Part shown: piece after piece, positions 1-5,757 of the stretch | Position numbering within the stretch: position 1 is the stretch's first letter | Layout of the letters: every line of letters begins with the position of its first letter | NCBI GenBank assembly: GCA_946539625.1 | Contig: CAMNHT010000063.1 | Location: 1 to 7,299, forward strand | Length of the DNA stretch: 7,299 nt | Origin: an uncultured Clostridia bacterium | GTDB lineage: Bacteria; Bacillota_A; Clostridia; Christensenellales; CAG-138 | Direction: 5' to 3' | Notes under the pieces: generated by a model | The model's input: only the letters and a program-made list of their open reading frames with translations | Databases searched by the model: none | What the model was told of the DNA's origin: nothing | Program-made: the position numbers and the translations under genes

Positions 1-107
1 ATCTATTGAAGACCGAATCGGTAAAGGACGCCGCGGCGATCGCCGCCGAGCGCCTATCCTTGCCGAAAAAGCAGGTCTATAAGCGCGCGCTGGAACTGAA
101 AGAATAA
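1..107 (+). CDS. rsmI: RsmI C-terminal end (16S rRNA cytidine-1402 2'-O-methyltransferase), 5' partial
   Basis: Reading from base 3, the frame gives 34 residues and then TAA at 105-107. The stretch contains KDAAAIAAERL followed by LPKKQVYKRALEL. This matches the small C-terminal helical (helix-turn-helix-like) tail of RsmI, in which a K-[DE]-A-A...A..R.LPK..VY..A pattern is typical. RsmI uses S-adenosylmethionine to 2'-O-methylate C1402 in the decoding centre of 16S rRNA. The tetrapyrrole-methylase-like catalytic domain lies beyond the left edge, so the call rests on the tail alone. The gene runs toward the minus-strand operon and is separated from it by a shared hairpin terminator. Confidence 0.8.
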   Translation, partial: LLKTESVKDAAAIAAERLSLPKKQVYKRALELKE

Positions 108-121
108 TCGAACGAACAGAA

Positions 122-156
122 AAGAGGAGGTTTTCGCCTCCTCTTCGTTTCTTTTG
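122..156. terminator. Bidirectional Rho-independent terminator between rsmI and the lipoprotein gene
   Basis: Bases 122-130 (aagaggagg) pair perfectly with 137-145 (cctcctctt) around a six-base loop (ttttcg). On the plus strand the stem is followed by a T-rich run (tcgtttctttt), ending rsmI transcription. On the minus strand the complement of the preceding bases gives ttttctgtt, so it can also end the leftward operon that stops at 161. Two convergent genes share one hairpin. Confidence 0.9.
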
Positions 157-160
157 GCTC

Positions 161-1333
161 TTATCCGATCGCGGCGACGACCGCCTTGATCACGTCTTCA
201 TTGCGGGTCGTGACCGCGGGGTCCTTCACCGCTTCGCGGAGCGTATCCATGCACTTCGTTCCGAGCAGCTGATTCGTGATGCGCTCGCGCACGCCGGGAT
301 AGCGGTCGATCGGTACGACGCCGGTCTCGCCCTCCGTACGCAAAAACAGACAGAACAGCGTTTTGCCGTCCTTTTCGCTCATCAGCGTTCCGACGCTTCC
401 GACCGGCACATCCTTTGCCGCGTCGAACAGTCCGATAAACATCTCGTCCTTCGGCGCCACGGCAAGATCGCCCGCGCTGCCGTTTTTCAGAAACTCGTTG
501 TCGCGGCTTTCGTACAGCGCGGTAAAGTCCGTTTCCGCCTGTGCCTTGAACGCCTCGATCTGTTCGTCGGTCGGGTCCGCCGCGGCAAACAGCCGGATAA
601 AGATCGCATCCTCCGGAACGTACAGCGACGGGAAGGTGCGTCTGCCCTGCAGATAGTAATACAGGTACTGCGAATACATTCCGTCCGTATAACGGTCGAT
701 GAACGTCTCCTTCACGATCCGCGCATAGCCTGCCGTAAGCTCCTCGTCCGAAAGCGTGTGCGACGCCTTATAGTCCTCCAGAAGCCGATTATAGAGGATC
801 CCCGCCTTCATGCTGCGGACAAACATTTCGGTATACCGCGCCTCCGTGAAGCCGGTCGCCTCAAAAAACGCCTCGCGCGATGCGTAAGCGCCGCCGTTCT
901 CCGTAAGCTGATCGGAAAGCTTTCCCGCCGCGTCGTCCTCCGCCTGTCTGAGATACGACTGTTCCGCAATGTTGAGCTCGTACCCCGCTTTCGTGCCCGC
1001 GTCGATCGCGGCTGCTTCCAAAGCAAGCTCGGTGAGCACGTCCTCTGAAAGCGCCTTTTTCCCCTCCTCCGTGCGCGTATCGTAATACGCGTAGAGGTAG
1101 CTGACGTTCGGGTTCGACACATACGACAAATACCTGTCGTAATCGTACAGTTCATGCGTCCGGATCGCGTCGTACCGTTCTTTGAGATGATAGCGGTATA
1201 CCGCGGCATAGACCGGCTCGGATCCGACCGTCAGCACGACGTCGTCCGCGCCGATCGTTTTCTGTTCCTTTCCGCCGCAGCCGATCAGCAAAAACAGGGC
1301 GATCAGCAGCGGGATCCAACGGATTTTACGCAT
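161..1333 (-). CDS. SurA/PrsA-like lipoprotein with a degenerate parvulin region
   Basis: This 390-residue protein begins with a lipoprotein signal: MRKIR, a hydrophobic core (WIPLLIALFLLIG) and a lipobox LIGC with the lipid-modified Cys at 19. It should sit on the outer face of the membrane. Residues about 30-210 are helical and charged, beginning VVLTVGSEPVYAAVYRYHL, which resembles the SurA_N chaperone segment. Residues about 240-335 (PEDAIFIRLFAAADPTDEQ through GSVGTLMSEKDGKTLFCLFL) lie where a parvulin peptidyl-prolyl isomerase domain would, but neither histidine expected there is visible. A holdase role is therefore likelier than catalysis; this is inference. It is last in the operon and starts five bases after the preceding stop. 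The only Shine-Dalgarno-like sequence, aagga, overlaps that stop and lies just two bases from the ATG, so translational coupling is likely. Alternative: a general exported lipoprotein of unknown function. Confidence 0.75.
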   Translation of the reverse strand: MRKIRWIPLLIALFLLIGCGGKEQKTIGADDVVLTVGSEPVYAAVYRYHLKERYDAIRTHELYDYDRYLSYVSNPNVSYLYAYYDTRTEEGKKALSEDVLTELALEAAAIDAGTKAGYELNIAEQSYLRQAEDDAAGKLSDQLTENGGAYASREAFFEATGFTEARYTEMFVRSMKAGILYNRLLEDYKASHTLSDEELTAGYARIVKETFIDRYTDGMYSQYLYYYLQGRRTFPSLYVPEDAIFIRLFAAADPTDEQIEAFKAQAETDFTALYESRDNEFLKNGSAGDLAVAPKDEMFIGLFDAAKDVPVGSVGTLMSEKDGKTLFCLFLRTEGETGVVPIDRYPGVRERITNQLLGTKCMDTLREAVKDPAVTTRNEDVIKAVVAAIG

Positions 1334-1338
1334 ATTCC

Positions 1339-2253
1339 TTACTTCCAGAGCTCCTCGGGATACTGTCCCTCGTCCTTCATCTTGCGGATCGCCGCCTTCA
1401 GGATCGGCAGGTCCGGACGGTTGGTAACGCCGTGCCAGCGCGCGGAGGTCTCCAGCACCTCGATGCTGATCTTGCCCTCCTGCATCAGCGTATCAAGCAC
1501 GCGCGGCAGCAGGTATTCACACTTCATAGGATTGATCGGCAGATTTGCATCGAGGAACGCCGGGAAGCGGGCTTCGAACTCGTCCAGAACGCTTCTCTGG
1601 AGCCCAAACAGGTTCATTGAAACGAGCGTATCGAGCGCAAGCGGGGTGTAGGTCGCGCCGTCGTCCTCGGTGAACGCCGCGGCGCCGTCGCGCTTTTCGA
1701 TCTTCAGCCGCTCGGTGAGCGTCATAAGCTTGCCATCCGGTCCGATCTCGCAGACGCCGCGCGCCACGGAACCGAAGTCACTTAGCGTGTTGCCGAGCTG
1801 ATAGCCGACCATGGCGTATTCACTCTCGGTATGCTCTGCGCTTAAAAATGCGTAGATTTTTTTGTACGCGTCCGCGCCGTAGAAGTCGTCGGCGTTCAGC
1901 ACCGCAAACGGCGCGTCGAGATGGTCCTTTGCGCACAGGATCGCGTGCGCGGTGCCCCACGGCTTGACCCGGCCTTCGGGGATCTCGTAGCCCTCGGGAA
2001 GCTTATCGAGCGACTGGAAGGCGTACTCGAGCTGCACGTGCGGACGGATGCGCTTGCCCACGCGCTCCTCAAAGTCCTGCTCCATCTCCTTTTTGATGAT
2101 GAGGACGACCTTCTCGAAGCCCGCGCGAATCGCGTCAAACACCGAAAAGTCCAGAATAACGTGATCGTGCTCGTCGATCGGCTCGATCTGCTTCGGACCG
2201 CCGAAGCGGCTGCCCATGCCCGCTGCCATGATCAAAAGAATCGGTTTTTTCAT
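1339..2253 (-). CDS. Nucleotidyltransferase family protein (sugar-1-phosphate NTP transferase-like)
   Basis: This 304-residue protein has the NTP_transferase Rossmann-like fold. Residues 10-22 read AAGMGSRFGGPKQ, the nucleotide-binding G-x-G-x-R-[FY]-G-G-x-K-Q signature. Residues 98-104 (PWGTAHA) form a second base/phosphate-binding loop, and 120-126 (NADDFYG) carry the metal-binding aspartates. The C-terminal part keeps WHGVTNRPDL (273-282). Such enzymes join a nucleoside triphosphate to a sugar- or alcohol-phosphate and release pyrophosphate. The substrate of this roughly 300-residue subfamily is not evident. The frame is open upstream to a TTG at 2298, but ATG 2253 is preferred because agaaggGAG lies seven bases upstream and the fold's first strand (KKPILLIMAAG) begins right after it. 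It is second in the operon, 32 bases after the DUF2156 gene and five bases before the lipoprotein gene. Confidence 0.88.
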   Translation of the reverse strand: MKKPILLIMAAGMGSRFGGPKQIEPIDEHDHVILDFSVFDAIRAGFEKVVLIIKKEMEQDFEERVGKRIRPHVQLEYAFQSLDKLPEGYEIPEGRVKPWGTAHAILCAKDHLDAPFAVLNADDFYGADAYKKIYAFLSAEHTESEYAMVGYQLGNTLSDFGSVARGVCEIGPDGKLMTLTERLKIEKRDGAAAFTEDDGATYTPLALDTLVSMNLFGLQRSVLDEFEARFPAFLDANLPINPMKCEYLLPRVLDTLMQEGKISIEVLETSARWHGVTNRPDLPILKAAIRKMKDEGQYPEELWK

Positions 2254-2285
2254 TGTGGATCTCCCTTCTGAATGTCTTCTGTACT

Positions 2286-3179
2286 TCATTCGCCGCAAAT
2301 TGTGACGAGAAATTTTTCCTTGAGCTCGATCGGCTTGTAGCTCGTCTTTGAGTAGCGCAGTCCCGGATCGCCGCCGTCGTCCTCGCGGTTTAAGTATCTC
2401 GCTTCGGGGAACTGCCGGACAAACGCCTGCGCCATGGCGGGGTATGCGCCGGATACATCCGGCATCGCCTTTTCGACGTGCTCAAAGAGCATATCATTCT
2501 TCATCTCGCCGATCGCCATCGCGATGACCGCGCCGCCCGTCCTCAAAGCAACCGCCGTCTGTCCGAGCGCGTCGCGGTGGATCAGAAGGTCCTTCGCGCC
2601 GCTCCACTCGTTTTCCTCGAGCGCGGAAAATTCCGGATGCATCCCGCGGAAACGGTCCAGAAAATCGAGGCATGCCCGCTCGTCCGCTTCGCTCGAAACG
2701 ATGAACGCTTCGGCGTCCGGATGCTCGCGATAAAAGCGGTTCACGTGGTTCTTCTGCCCGTGATAGGCCTTTCCCGCAAACGTGCGGAAGCTCTCCGCGT
2801 CGTAGATATAGTCCGCCCAGTCGCGGATGCTCTCCATCGTCATGCGCGCGCCGTAATGCGACTTCAGAAGCGGAATCAGACAGTCCGGCACGACGCAGTA
2901 GCGAAGCGGGATCCCGCGTTCCTTCGCGTCCGCTTCGTTTGCCTTGCATGCCGCTTCAAAATCCCCCGCACCCAAAGGCACGGTATAGCAATCGCCGTAT
3001 GCGCCGTAGTTTGCGCGGATGCACAGCATGCCCTCGACGATCGCGTAATACGACACGTAGATATCGCGCCACTGATACACAGCGCCGATCGTATTGTCGC
3101 AGATGCCGCAGGCAAATATTTCAAAATACGGTGTCAGCGCCGAAATGTTCTCACCTGTAATTCGTTCGTATGCAATCAT
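2286..3179 (-). CDS. DUF2156 / phosphatidylglycerol lysyltransferase C-terminal-like protein
   Basis: This 297-residue soluble protein has no membrane segment or signal peptide. Hallmarks of the DUF2156 (LPG_synthase_C-like, GNAT-fold pair) family are present. These are AGKAYHGQKNHVNRF at 135-149, LFEHVEKA at 231-238, and NREDDGGDPGLRYSKTSY at 264-281 near the C-terminus. In MprF the related domain transfers lysine from Lys-tRNA to phosphatidylglycerol. Stand-alone DUF2156 proteins lack the flippase part and their acceptor is generally unknown. The length fits a stand-alone member. ATG 3179 has a good Shine-Dalgarno (aggggag) five bases upstream and is the first gene behind the leftward promoter at 3200-3227. 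It is probably cotranscribed with the nucleotidyltransferase and lipoprotein genes. The family call is confident; the reaction is not known. Confidence 0.85.
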   Translation of the reverse strand: MIAYERITGENISALTPYFEIFACGICDNTIGAVYQWRDIYVSYYAIVEGMLCIRANYGAYGDCYTVPLGAGDFEAACKANEADAKERGIPLRYCVVPDCLIPLLKSHYGARMTMESIRDWADYIYDAESFRTFAGKAYHGQKNHVNRFYREHPDAEAFIVSSEADERACLDFLDRFRGMHPEFSALEENEWSGAKDLLIHRDALGQTAVALRTGGAVIAMAIGEMKNDMLFEHVEKAMPDVSGAYPAMAQAFVRQFPEARYLNREDDGGDPGLRYSKTSYKPIELKEKFLVTICGE

Positions 3180-3199
3180 AAATTCTCCCCTGTTTTTTC

Positions 3200-3227
3200 A
3201 GTATACCATATTTTTTTGATTTGTGAA
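3200..3227 (-). promoter_or_regulatory. Sigma-A type promoter of the leftward three-gene operon
   Basis: Read on the minus strand, a -35 TTCACA (3222-3227) and a -10 TATACT (3200-3205) are separated by 16 bases, most of them A/T. Each box differs from consensus by one base. The predicted start of transcription near 3193 leaves only about 13 bases before ATG 3179, just enough to hold the Shine-Dalgarno aggggag. It lies back to back with the rightward promoter. Confidence 0.7.
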
Positions 3228-3237
3228 GCCCGAAACA

Positions 3238-3266
3238 TTGACGCGCGGCAAAAAAGCGTGTAAAAT
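3238..3266 (+). promoter_or_regulatory. Sigma-A type promoter of the HAD phosphatase gene
   Basis: TTGACG (3238-3243) and TAAAAT (3261-3266) are spaced by exactly 17 bases, each with one mismatch to consensus. Transcription would start around 3272-3275, at or within a few bases of ATG 3275. Only 10 bases separate its -35 box from that of the opposing promoter, so RNA polymerase binding at one could hinder the other. Confidence 0.75.
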
Positions 3267-3274
3267 AGCCGGGT

Positions 3275-3943
3275 ATGGAACAGAAAAATCAATTCAAACT
3301 GATCGCGTTCGATCTGGACGGAACGATCTGCAATACGCTTTCGGACATTGCGTCCTCCTTAAACCGCGCGCTTGCCGCGCTGGGCTTTCAGACCTACTCG
3401 GACGACGGCGTTTCCGGACTGATCGGAAAAAGCATCGTCTGGATGTGTCAGCATGCCGTACCGCAGGACCGTCCGGAAGCCTGGACTGACGTACGCGACG
3501 GATTCCTGATCGACTATGCCGAGCATCTGTGCGACACGACCGTGCCGTACCCCGAAATGCCGGAGCTGTTGCATGCGTTAAAAGATCGCGGCATGACGCT
3601 TGCGATCGTTACAAATAAGCCCGATCCTCATGCGAAAAAGATGATCCGCACGCTCTTTCCGGAAGACGGGCTGTTTGCCCGCGTGCAGGGACAATGCGCG
3701 GATTATCCCGTAAAGCCCGATCCGACCATGCTGGACGTCGTGCGCGAATCGCTTGGCTTTTCCCGCGAGGAAACGCTGTATCTCGGCGACATGGACGTCG
3801 ACCTGCAATTTGCGAAAAATGCCGGTCTAAAGTGCGTCGGCTGCGGCTGGGGCTATCGCGGCGAAGCATTCCTGAAGGAGGCGGGCGCGGATCACGTGAT
3901 CTCACATCCGCTGGAGCTTTTGGAGATCATCGACAAGCTGTGA
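3275..3943 (+). CDS. HAD-family hydrolase, phosphoglycolate phosphatase-like
   Basis: This 222-residue cytoplasmic phosphatase has all four HAD motifs. Motif I is DLDGT (nucleophile Asp13, acid/base Asp15), motif II is IVTNKP (Thr113), motif III is Lys147 in VKPDP, and motif IV is GDMDVD (Asp172, Asp176). The helical cap between motifs I and II (about residues 20-95) marks subfamily I, as in phosphoglycolate phosphatase (Gph) and pyrophosphatase PpaX. The substrate cannot be decided from motifs. ATG 3275 is the only reasonable start because an in-frame TAG occurs at 3266-3268 and the first beta strand follows at residue 8. No Shine-Dalgarno precedes it, and the promoter places the transcript start almost on the ATG, so translation may be leaderless. 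It is a single-gene unit, divergent from the DUF2156 operon, ending at a repeat and terminator. Confidence 0.88.
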   Translation: MEQKNQFKLIAFDLDGTICNTLSDIASSLNRALAALGFQTYSDDGVSGLIGKSIVWMCQHAVPQDRPEAWTDVRDGFLIDYAEHLCDTTVPYPEMPELLHALKDRGMTLAIVTNKPDPHAKKMIRTLFPEDGLFARVQGQCADYPVKPDPTMLDVVRESLGFSREETLYLGDMDVDLQFAKNAGLKCVGCGWGYRGEAFLKEAGADHVISHPLELLEIIDKL

Positions 3944-3945
3944 TT

Positions 3946-3999
3946 CCCCTCATCAGCCGCCTTCGGCGGCAGCTTCTCCACCCCAATCGGGGAGAAGCC
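3946..3999. repeat. REP-like palindromic repeat with two hairpins
   Basis: Directly after the HAD stop codon lie two hairpins. Bases 3956-3970 (gccgcc-ttc-ggcggc) fold as a six-pair stem. Bases 3972-3979 (gcttctcc) pair with 3991-3998 (ggagaagc) as an eight-pair stem around an accccaatcgg loop. The lead-in CCCCTCATCAG and the two-stem order match, from memory, a dispersed intergenic repeat abundant in gut Clostridia. Only one copy is in this window. No T-tract follows, so it is not a classical terminator, though it could stabilise the 3' end of the HAD mRNA. Confidence 0.65.
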
Positions 4000-4019
4000 T
4001 CTATCTGGTCAAACACACA

Positions 4020-4054
4020 AAAGCGGCAGACAATTCGCCTGCCGTTTCGCTTTT
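4020..4054. terminator. Bidirectional terminator between the HAD gene and the anti-sigma gene
   Basis: The core stem cggcag (4024-4029) / ctgccg (4039-4044) is extended outward by a G-T and A-T pairs. On the plus strand it is followed by tttcgctttt, ending the HAD transcript. On the minus strand it is followed by cttttgtgtgttt, ending the sigma/anti-sigma operon that stops at 4061. An A-C mismatch at 4030/4038 weakens the upper stem. The sequence is nearly the same as the hairpin at 5717-5746. Confidence 0.82.
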
Positions 4055-4060
4055 GATCGT

Positions 4061-5050
4061 TCAGTGCGTTCCGCCGCACGCTTCATAGACCGGGTTGAAT
4101 ACATCCTCCGGTATCTGCACGAAATACCATGCCAGCGGCTGATACCCGACAAAGCCCCCCTCGATCAGTCTGAGCCTGACGGTCGTCCCGTCATTCATGG
4201 AAAGCGTCAGATGCGCCTGATGGGGCGTATCGTAAACCGTCGTGTAGTCGTTTTCCGGATCGCTCCAATTGCCGTCCGGATCCCACATGTTCAGAAAAGC
4301 GCAGGCGTCGAGCTGATCCAAAAACGCTTCCCACACGTCCGCATCGAGATCCGCCGTCTGCACATTTCCGAGCCCGTTGTCCCAGTCGGAATGGGTCTCG
4401 TAACGCACCGATTCCGTTTGTTCCCGAAGCTTCAACCGATCGGAAAAGAGGTCCTTGCCGGTCCTCAGCGTGATGCCGTTCAGACAGTCGAAGAACTGGA
4501 TCCAAACGACCGGCTCCCCGTTTTCGTCTTCAAATCCGCCGCGGATGCAGATGCGAAATCCGTCGTCGTAGCCGTTTACGGTATACACCTCGCCCGAGAC
4601 GTTCGACGCAAGCTCCGTCGCGTATTCGTCCTGTGTGGACCACTCGTTGATGTTGCCCTTGGCGGTTCCGATACGCTCTCCGACAAGCGTCTCCAGCGGC
4701 TTCGCGTCCTCGCCGAAGTATTCCTCCGCCTGCGTATAGATGTGCCCCTTGTAAACCACAAGCGCAATCATGTCGCGTTCAACCGCCCCGTCCGAGGGTT
4801 CTTCCAGCTCGACCGCCGGAATGGATACGCCTTCCGGCTGCTCCTGCGCAAGCTTCGCTTCCCCGTTCCGCGCGCTGCGGGCAAGGATCGGAACGGCAAC
4901 TCCCGCCCCAATGAGCAGGCATGCCGCCGCTGCTGCGATCCACAGGAAGCGGCTGCCGGTTTTCTTTTTCGCCTTCACTGCGGCGTCCGCATTCTCAATC
5001 AGTTCCTTGTCAATGCCGCCGACGGCGTCCAACAGTTCATGTTCTTTCAT
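4061..5050 (-). CDS. Single-pass membrane protein, probable anti-sigma factor
   Basis: This 329-residue protein has a short cytoplasmic N-terminus (MKEHELLDAVGGIDKELIENA, then a Lys-rich KAKKK). One membrane span follows at about 34-57 (FLWIAAAAACLLIGAGVAVPILA), and then about 270 residues that should lie outside the membrane. The outer part is acidic, has repeated Trp/Tyr positions and no enzyme motif I recognise. The gene overlaps the sigma gene's stop by ATGA, with a strong gggagg Shine-Dalgarno nine bases upstream inside the sigma gene, so the two products should be made together. An N-terminal segment of about 30 residues holding the sigma factor, one span and an outer sensing domain is the common build of clostridial ECF regulators. 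The anti-sigma role is inferred from position and topology, because no zinc-binding HxxxCxxC motif is present. Confidence 0.7.
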   Translation of the reverse strand: MKEHELLDAVGGIDKELIENADAAVKAKKKTGSRFLWIAAAAACLLIGAGVAVPILARSARNGEAKLAQEQPEGVSIPAVELEEPSDGAVERDMIALVVYKGHIYTQAEEYFGEDAKPLETLVGERIGTAKGNINEWSTQDEYATELASNVSGEVYTVNGYDDGFRICIRGGFEDENGEPVVWIQFFDCLNGITLRTGKDLFSDRLKLREQTESVRYETHSDWDNGLGNVQTADLDADVWEAFLDQLDACAFLNMWDPDGNWSDPENDYTTVYDTPHQAHLTLSMNDGTTVRLRLIEGGFVGYQPLAWYFVQIPEDVFNPVYEACGGTH

Positions 5051-5607
5051 ACGGTGTAACCTCCCTTTTCCAGATACGCTTTCAGTTCCGCTCTCATTCG
5101 GAACAGCATGGTCTTGACCTTGCTTTGCGAAAAACCGTTCGCCGCGGCGATCTCCGATACCGAATCAAAATACCAGTACCGCCGGACAAAAACCCGCTGT
5201 CGATCCTCCGGGCAGGTTTTCAGATATGCGTTAATAAGCCGCCCGAGCTCGCGCGCTTCTGTTTCGGCTTCCACATCCTGCGCCGTCGGAATGCATTCCT
5301 GCATTTCCTCTGTCAGTTCACAATAGACCGCGTATCGCTTCTGCCGCTTGTTTCGCTTGCATTCGTTCAGCGCGATGTGTCTTAGGATGCGTCCGACAAA
5401 CGCAAACAGGTAATCCCTCGGCTCATGCGGCGGGATCCTGTTCCATGTCTCCCGATAGGCGTCGTTCTCGCATTCCTCCGCCGTCTCCCAATCGTTCAGT
5501 ATGCGATACGCAATGCCCCTGAGCCTTGAACCGTATTTGTCCGCCGTCTCTTTGATCGCGTCTTCGTTTCTGTTGAGATAGAGCTCCACGATCTGACTGT
5601 CGTCCAT
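5047..5607 (-). CDS. ECF-type RNA polymerase sigma-70 family factor
   Basis: This 186-residue protein has the two-domain build of ECF sigma factors. Region 2 spans about residues 10-90 (LRGIAYRILNDWETAEECENDAY marks its core; FAFVGRILRHIALNECKR is its last helix). Region 4 spans about 123-180, with a helix-turn-helix at roughly 148-171 (DSVSEIAAANGFSQSKVKTMLF...). A linker rich in Glu lies between them, and region 3 is absent as expected. It directs RNA polymerase to -35/-10 elements recognised by regions 4 and 2. The start is set by a near-perfect aaaggagg eight bases upstream of ATG 5607. Its stop overlaps the start of the membrane protein, its likely inhibitor. It is probably autoregulated through the ECF-like promoter at 5653-5678. 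Confidence 0.9.
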   Translation of the reverse strand: MDDSQIVELYLNRNEDAIKETADKYGSRLRGIAYRILNDWETAEECENDAYRETWNRIPPHEPRDYLFAFVGRILRHIALNECKRNKRQKRYAVYCELTEEMQECIPTAQDVEAETEARELGRLINAYLKTCPEDRQRVFVRRYWYFDSVSEIAAANGFSQSKVKTMLFRMRAELKAYLEKGGYTV

Positions 5608-5652
5608 GCTCTGTTCCTCCTTTCCGTCACATGTGCGTCTTCACCCTATACA

Positions 5653-5678
5653 GCAACGATTTTGCCTTGCAGGTTACA
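5653..5678 (-). promoter_or_regulatory. Candidate ECF-type promoter of the sigma/anti-sigma operon
   Basis: On the minus strand TGTAACC (5672-5678) resembles the AAC-containing -35 box of ECF promoters, and CGTTGC (5653-5658) resembles a CGT-type -10. An A-rich tract (aaaattaaaaaag, about 5681-5693) immediately upstream looks like an UP element. The spacer between TGTAAC and CGTT is 14 bases, two shorter than the 16 usual for this type, so the exact -10 is uncertain; tgtata (5647-5652) is an alternative. The leader to ATG 5607 would be about 40 bases. Confidence 0.45.
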
Positions 5679-5716
5679 TCTTTTTTAATTTTCATCTGTC
5701 GTACGCGCGGCAAAGG

Positions 5717-5746
5717 AAAGCGGCAGACAAATCGTCTGCCGCTTTT
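5717..5746. terminator. Terminator downstream of the pullulanase gene
   Basis: Bases 5717-5728 pair perfectly over 12 positions with 5734-5745 (aaagcggcagac / gtctgccgcttt) around a five-base loop. On the minus strand the stem is followed by cctttg. The stem's own A/T ends supply a U-rich foot (ctttccttt). It lies 12 bases beyond the pullulanase stop and should insulate the sigma operon promoter from read-through. It is symmetrical enough to work on both strands. Confidence 0.85.
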
Positions 5747-5757
5747 CGTTATGTTCT

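Noticed and set aside
2254..2298. N-terminal extension of the nucleotidyltransferase from TTG 2298
   Set aside because: It would overlap the DUF2156 gene end and add a 15-residue Arg-rich stretch. ATG 2253 has a well-spaced gggag and begins the known fold.
2478..3263. A 261-codon plus-strand open frame opposite the DUF2156 gene
   Set aside because: It runs through the DUF2156 gene and both promoters, is rich in Arg/His/Val and has no family motif. The minus strand carries clear DUF2156 motifs.
3956..3998. The double hairpin as a Rho-independent terminator or attenuator
   Set aside because: Neither stem is followed by a T-tract, and a better terminator lies just downstream at 4020-4054.
4064..5059. 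A 331-codon plus-strand open frame opposite the anti-sigma gene
   Set aside because: It is an antisense shadow in GC-rich coding DNA. It has no Shine-Dalgarno, no recognisable domain, and an Arg/Val-rich composition, while the opposite strand has a coupled gene with a membrane span.
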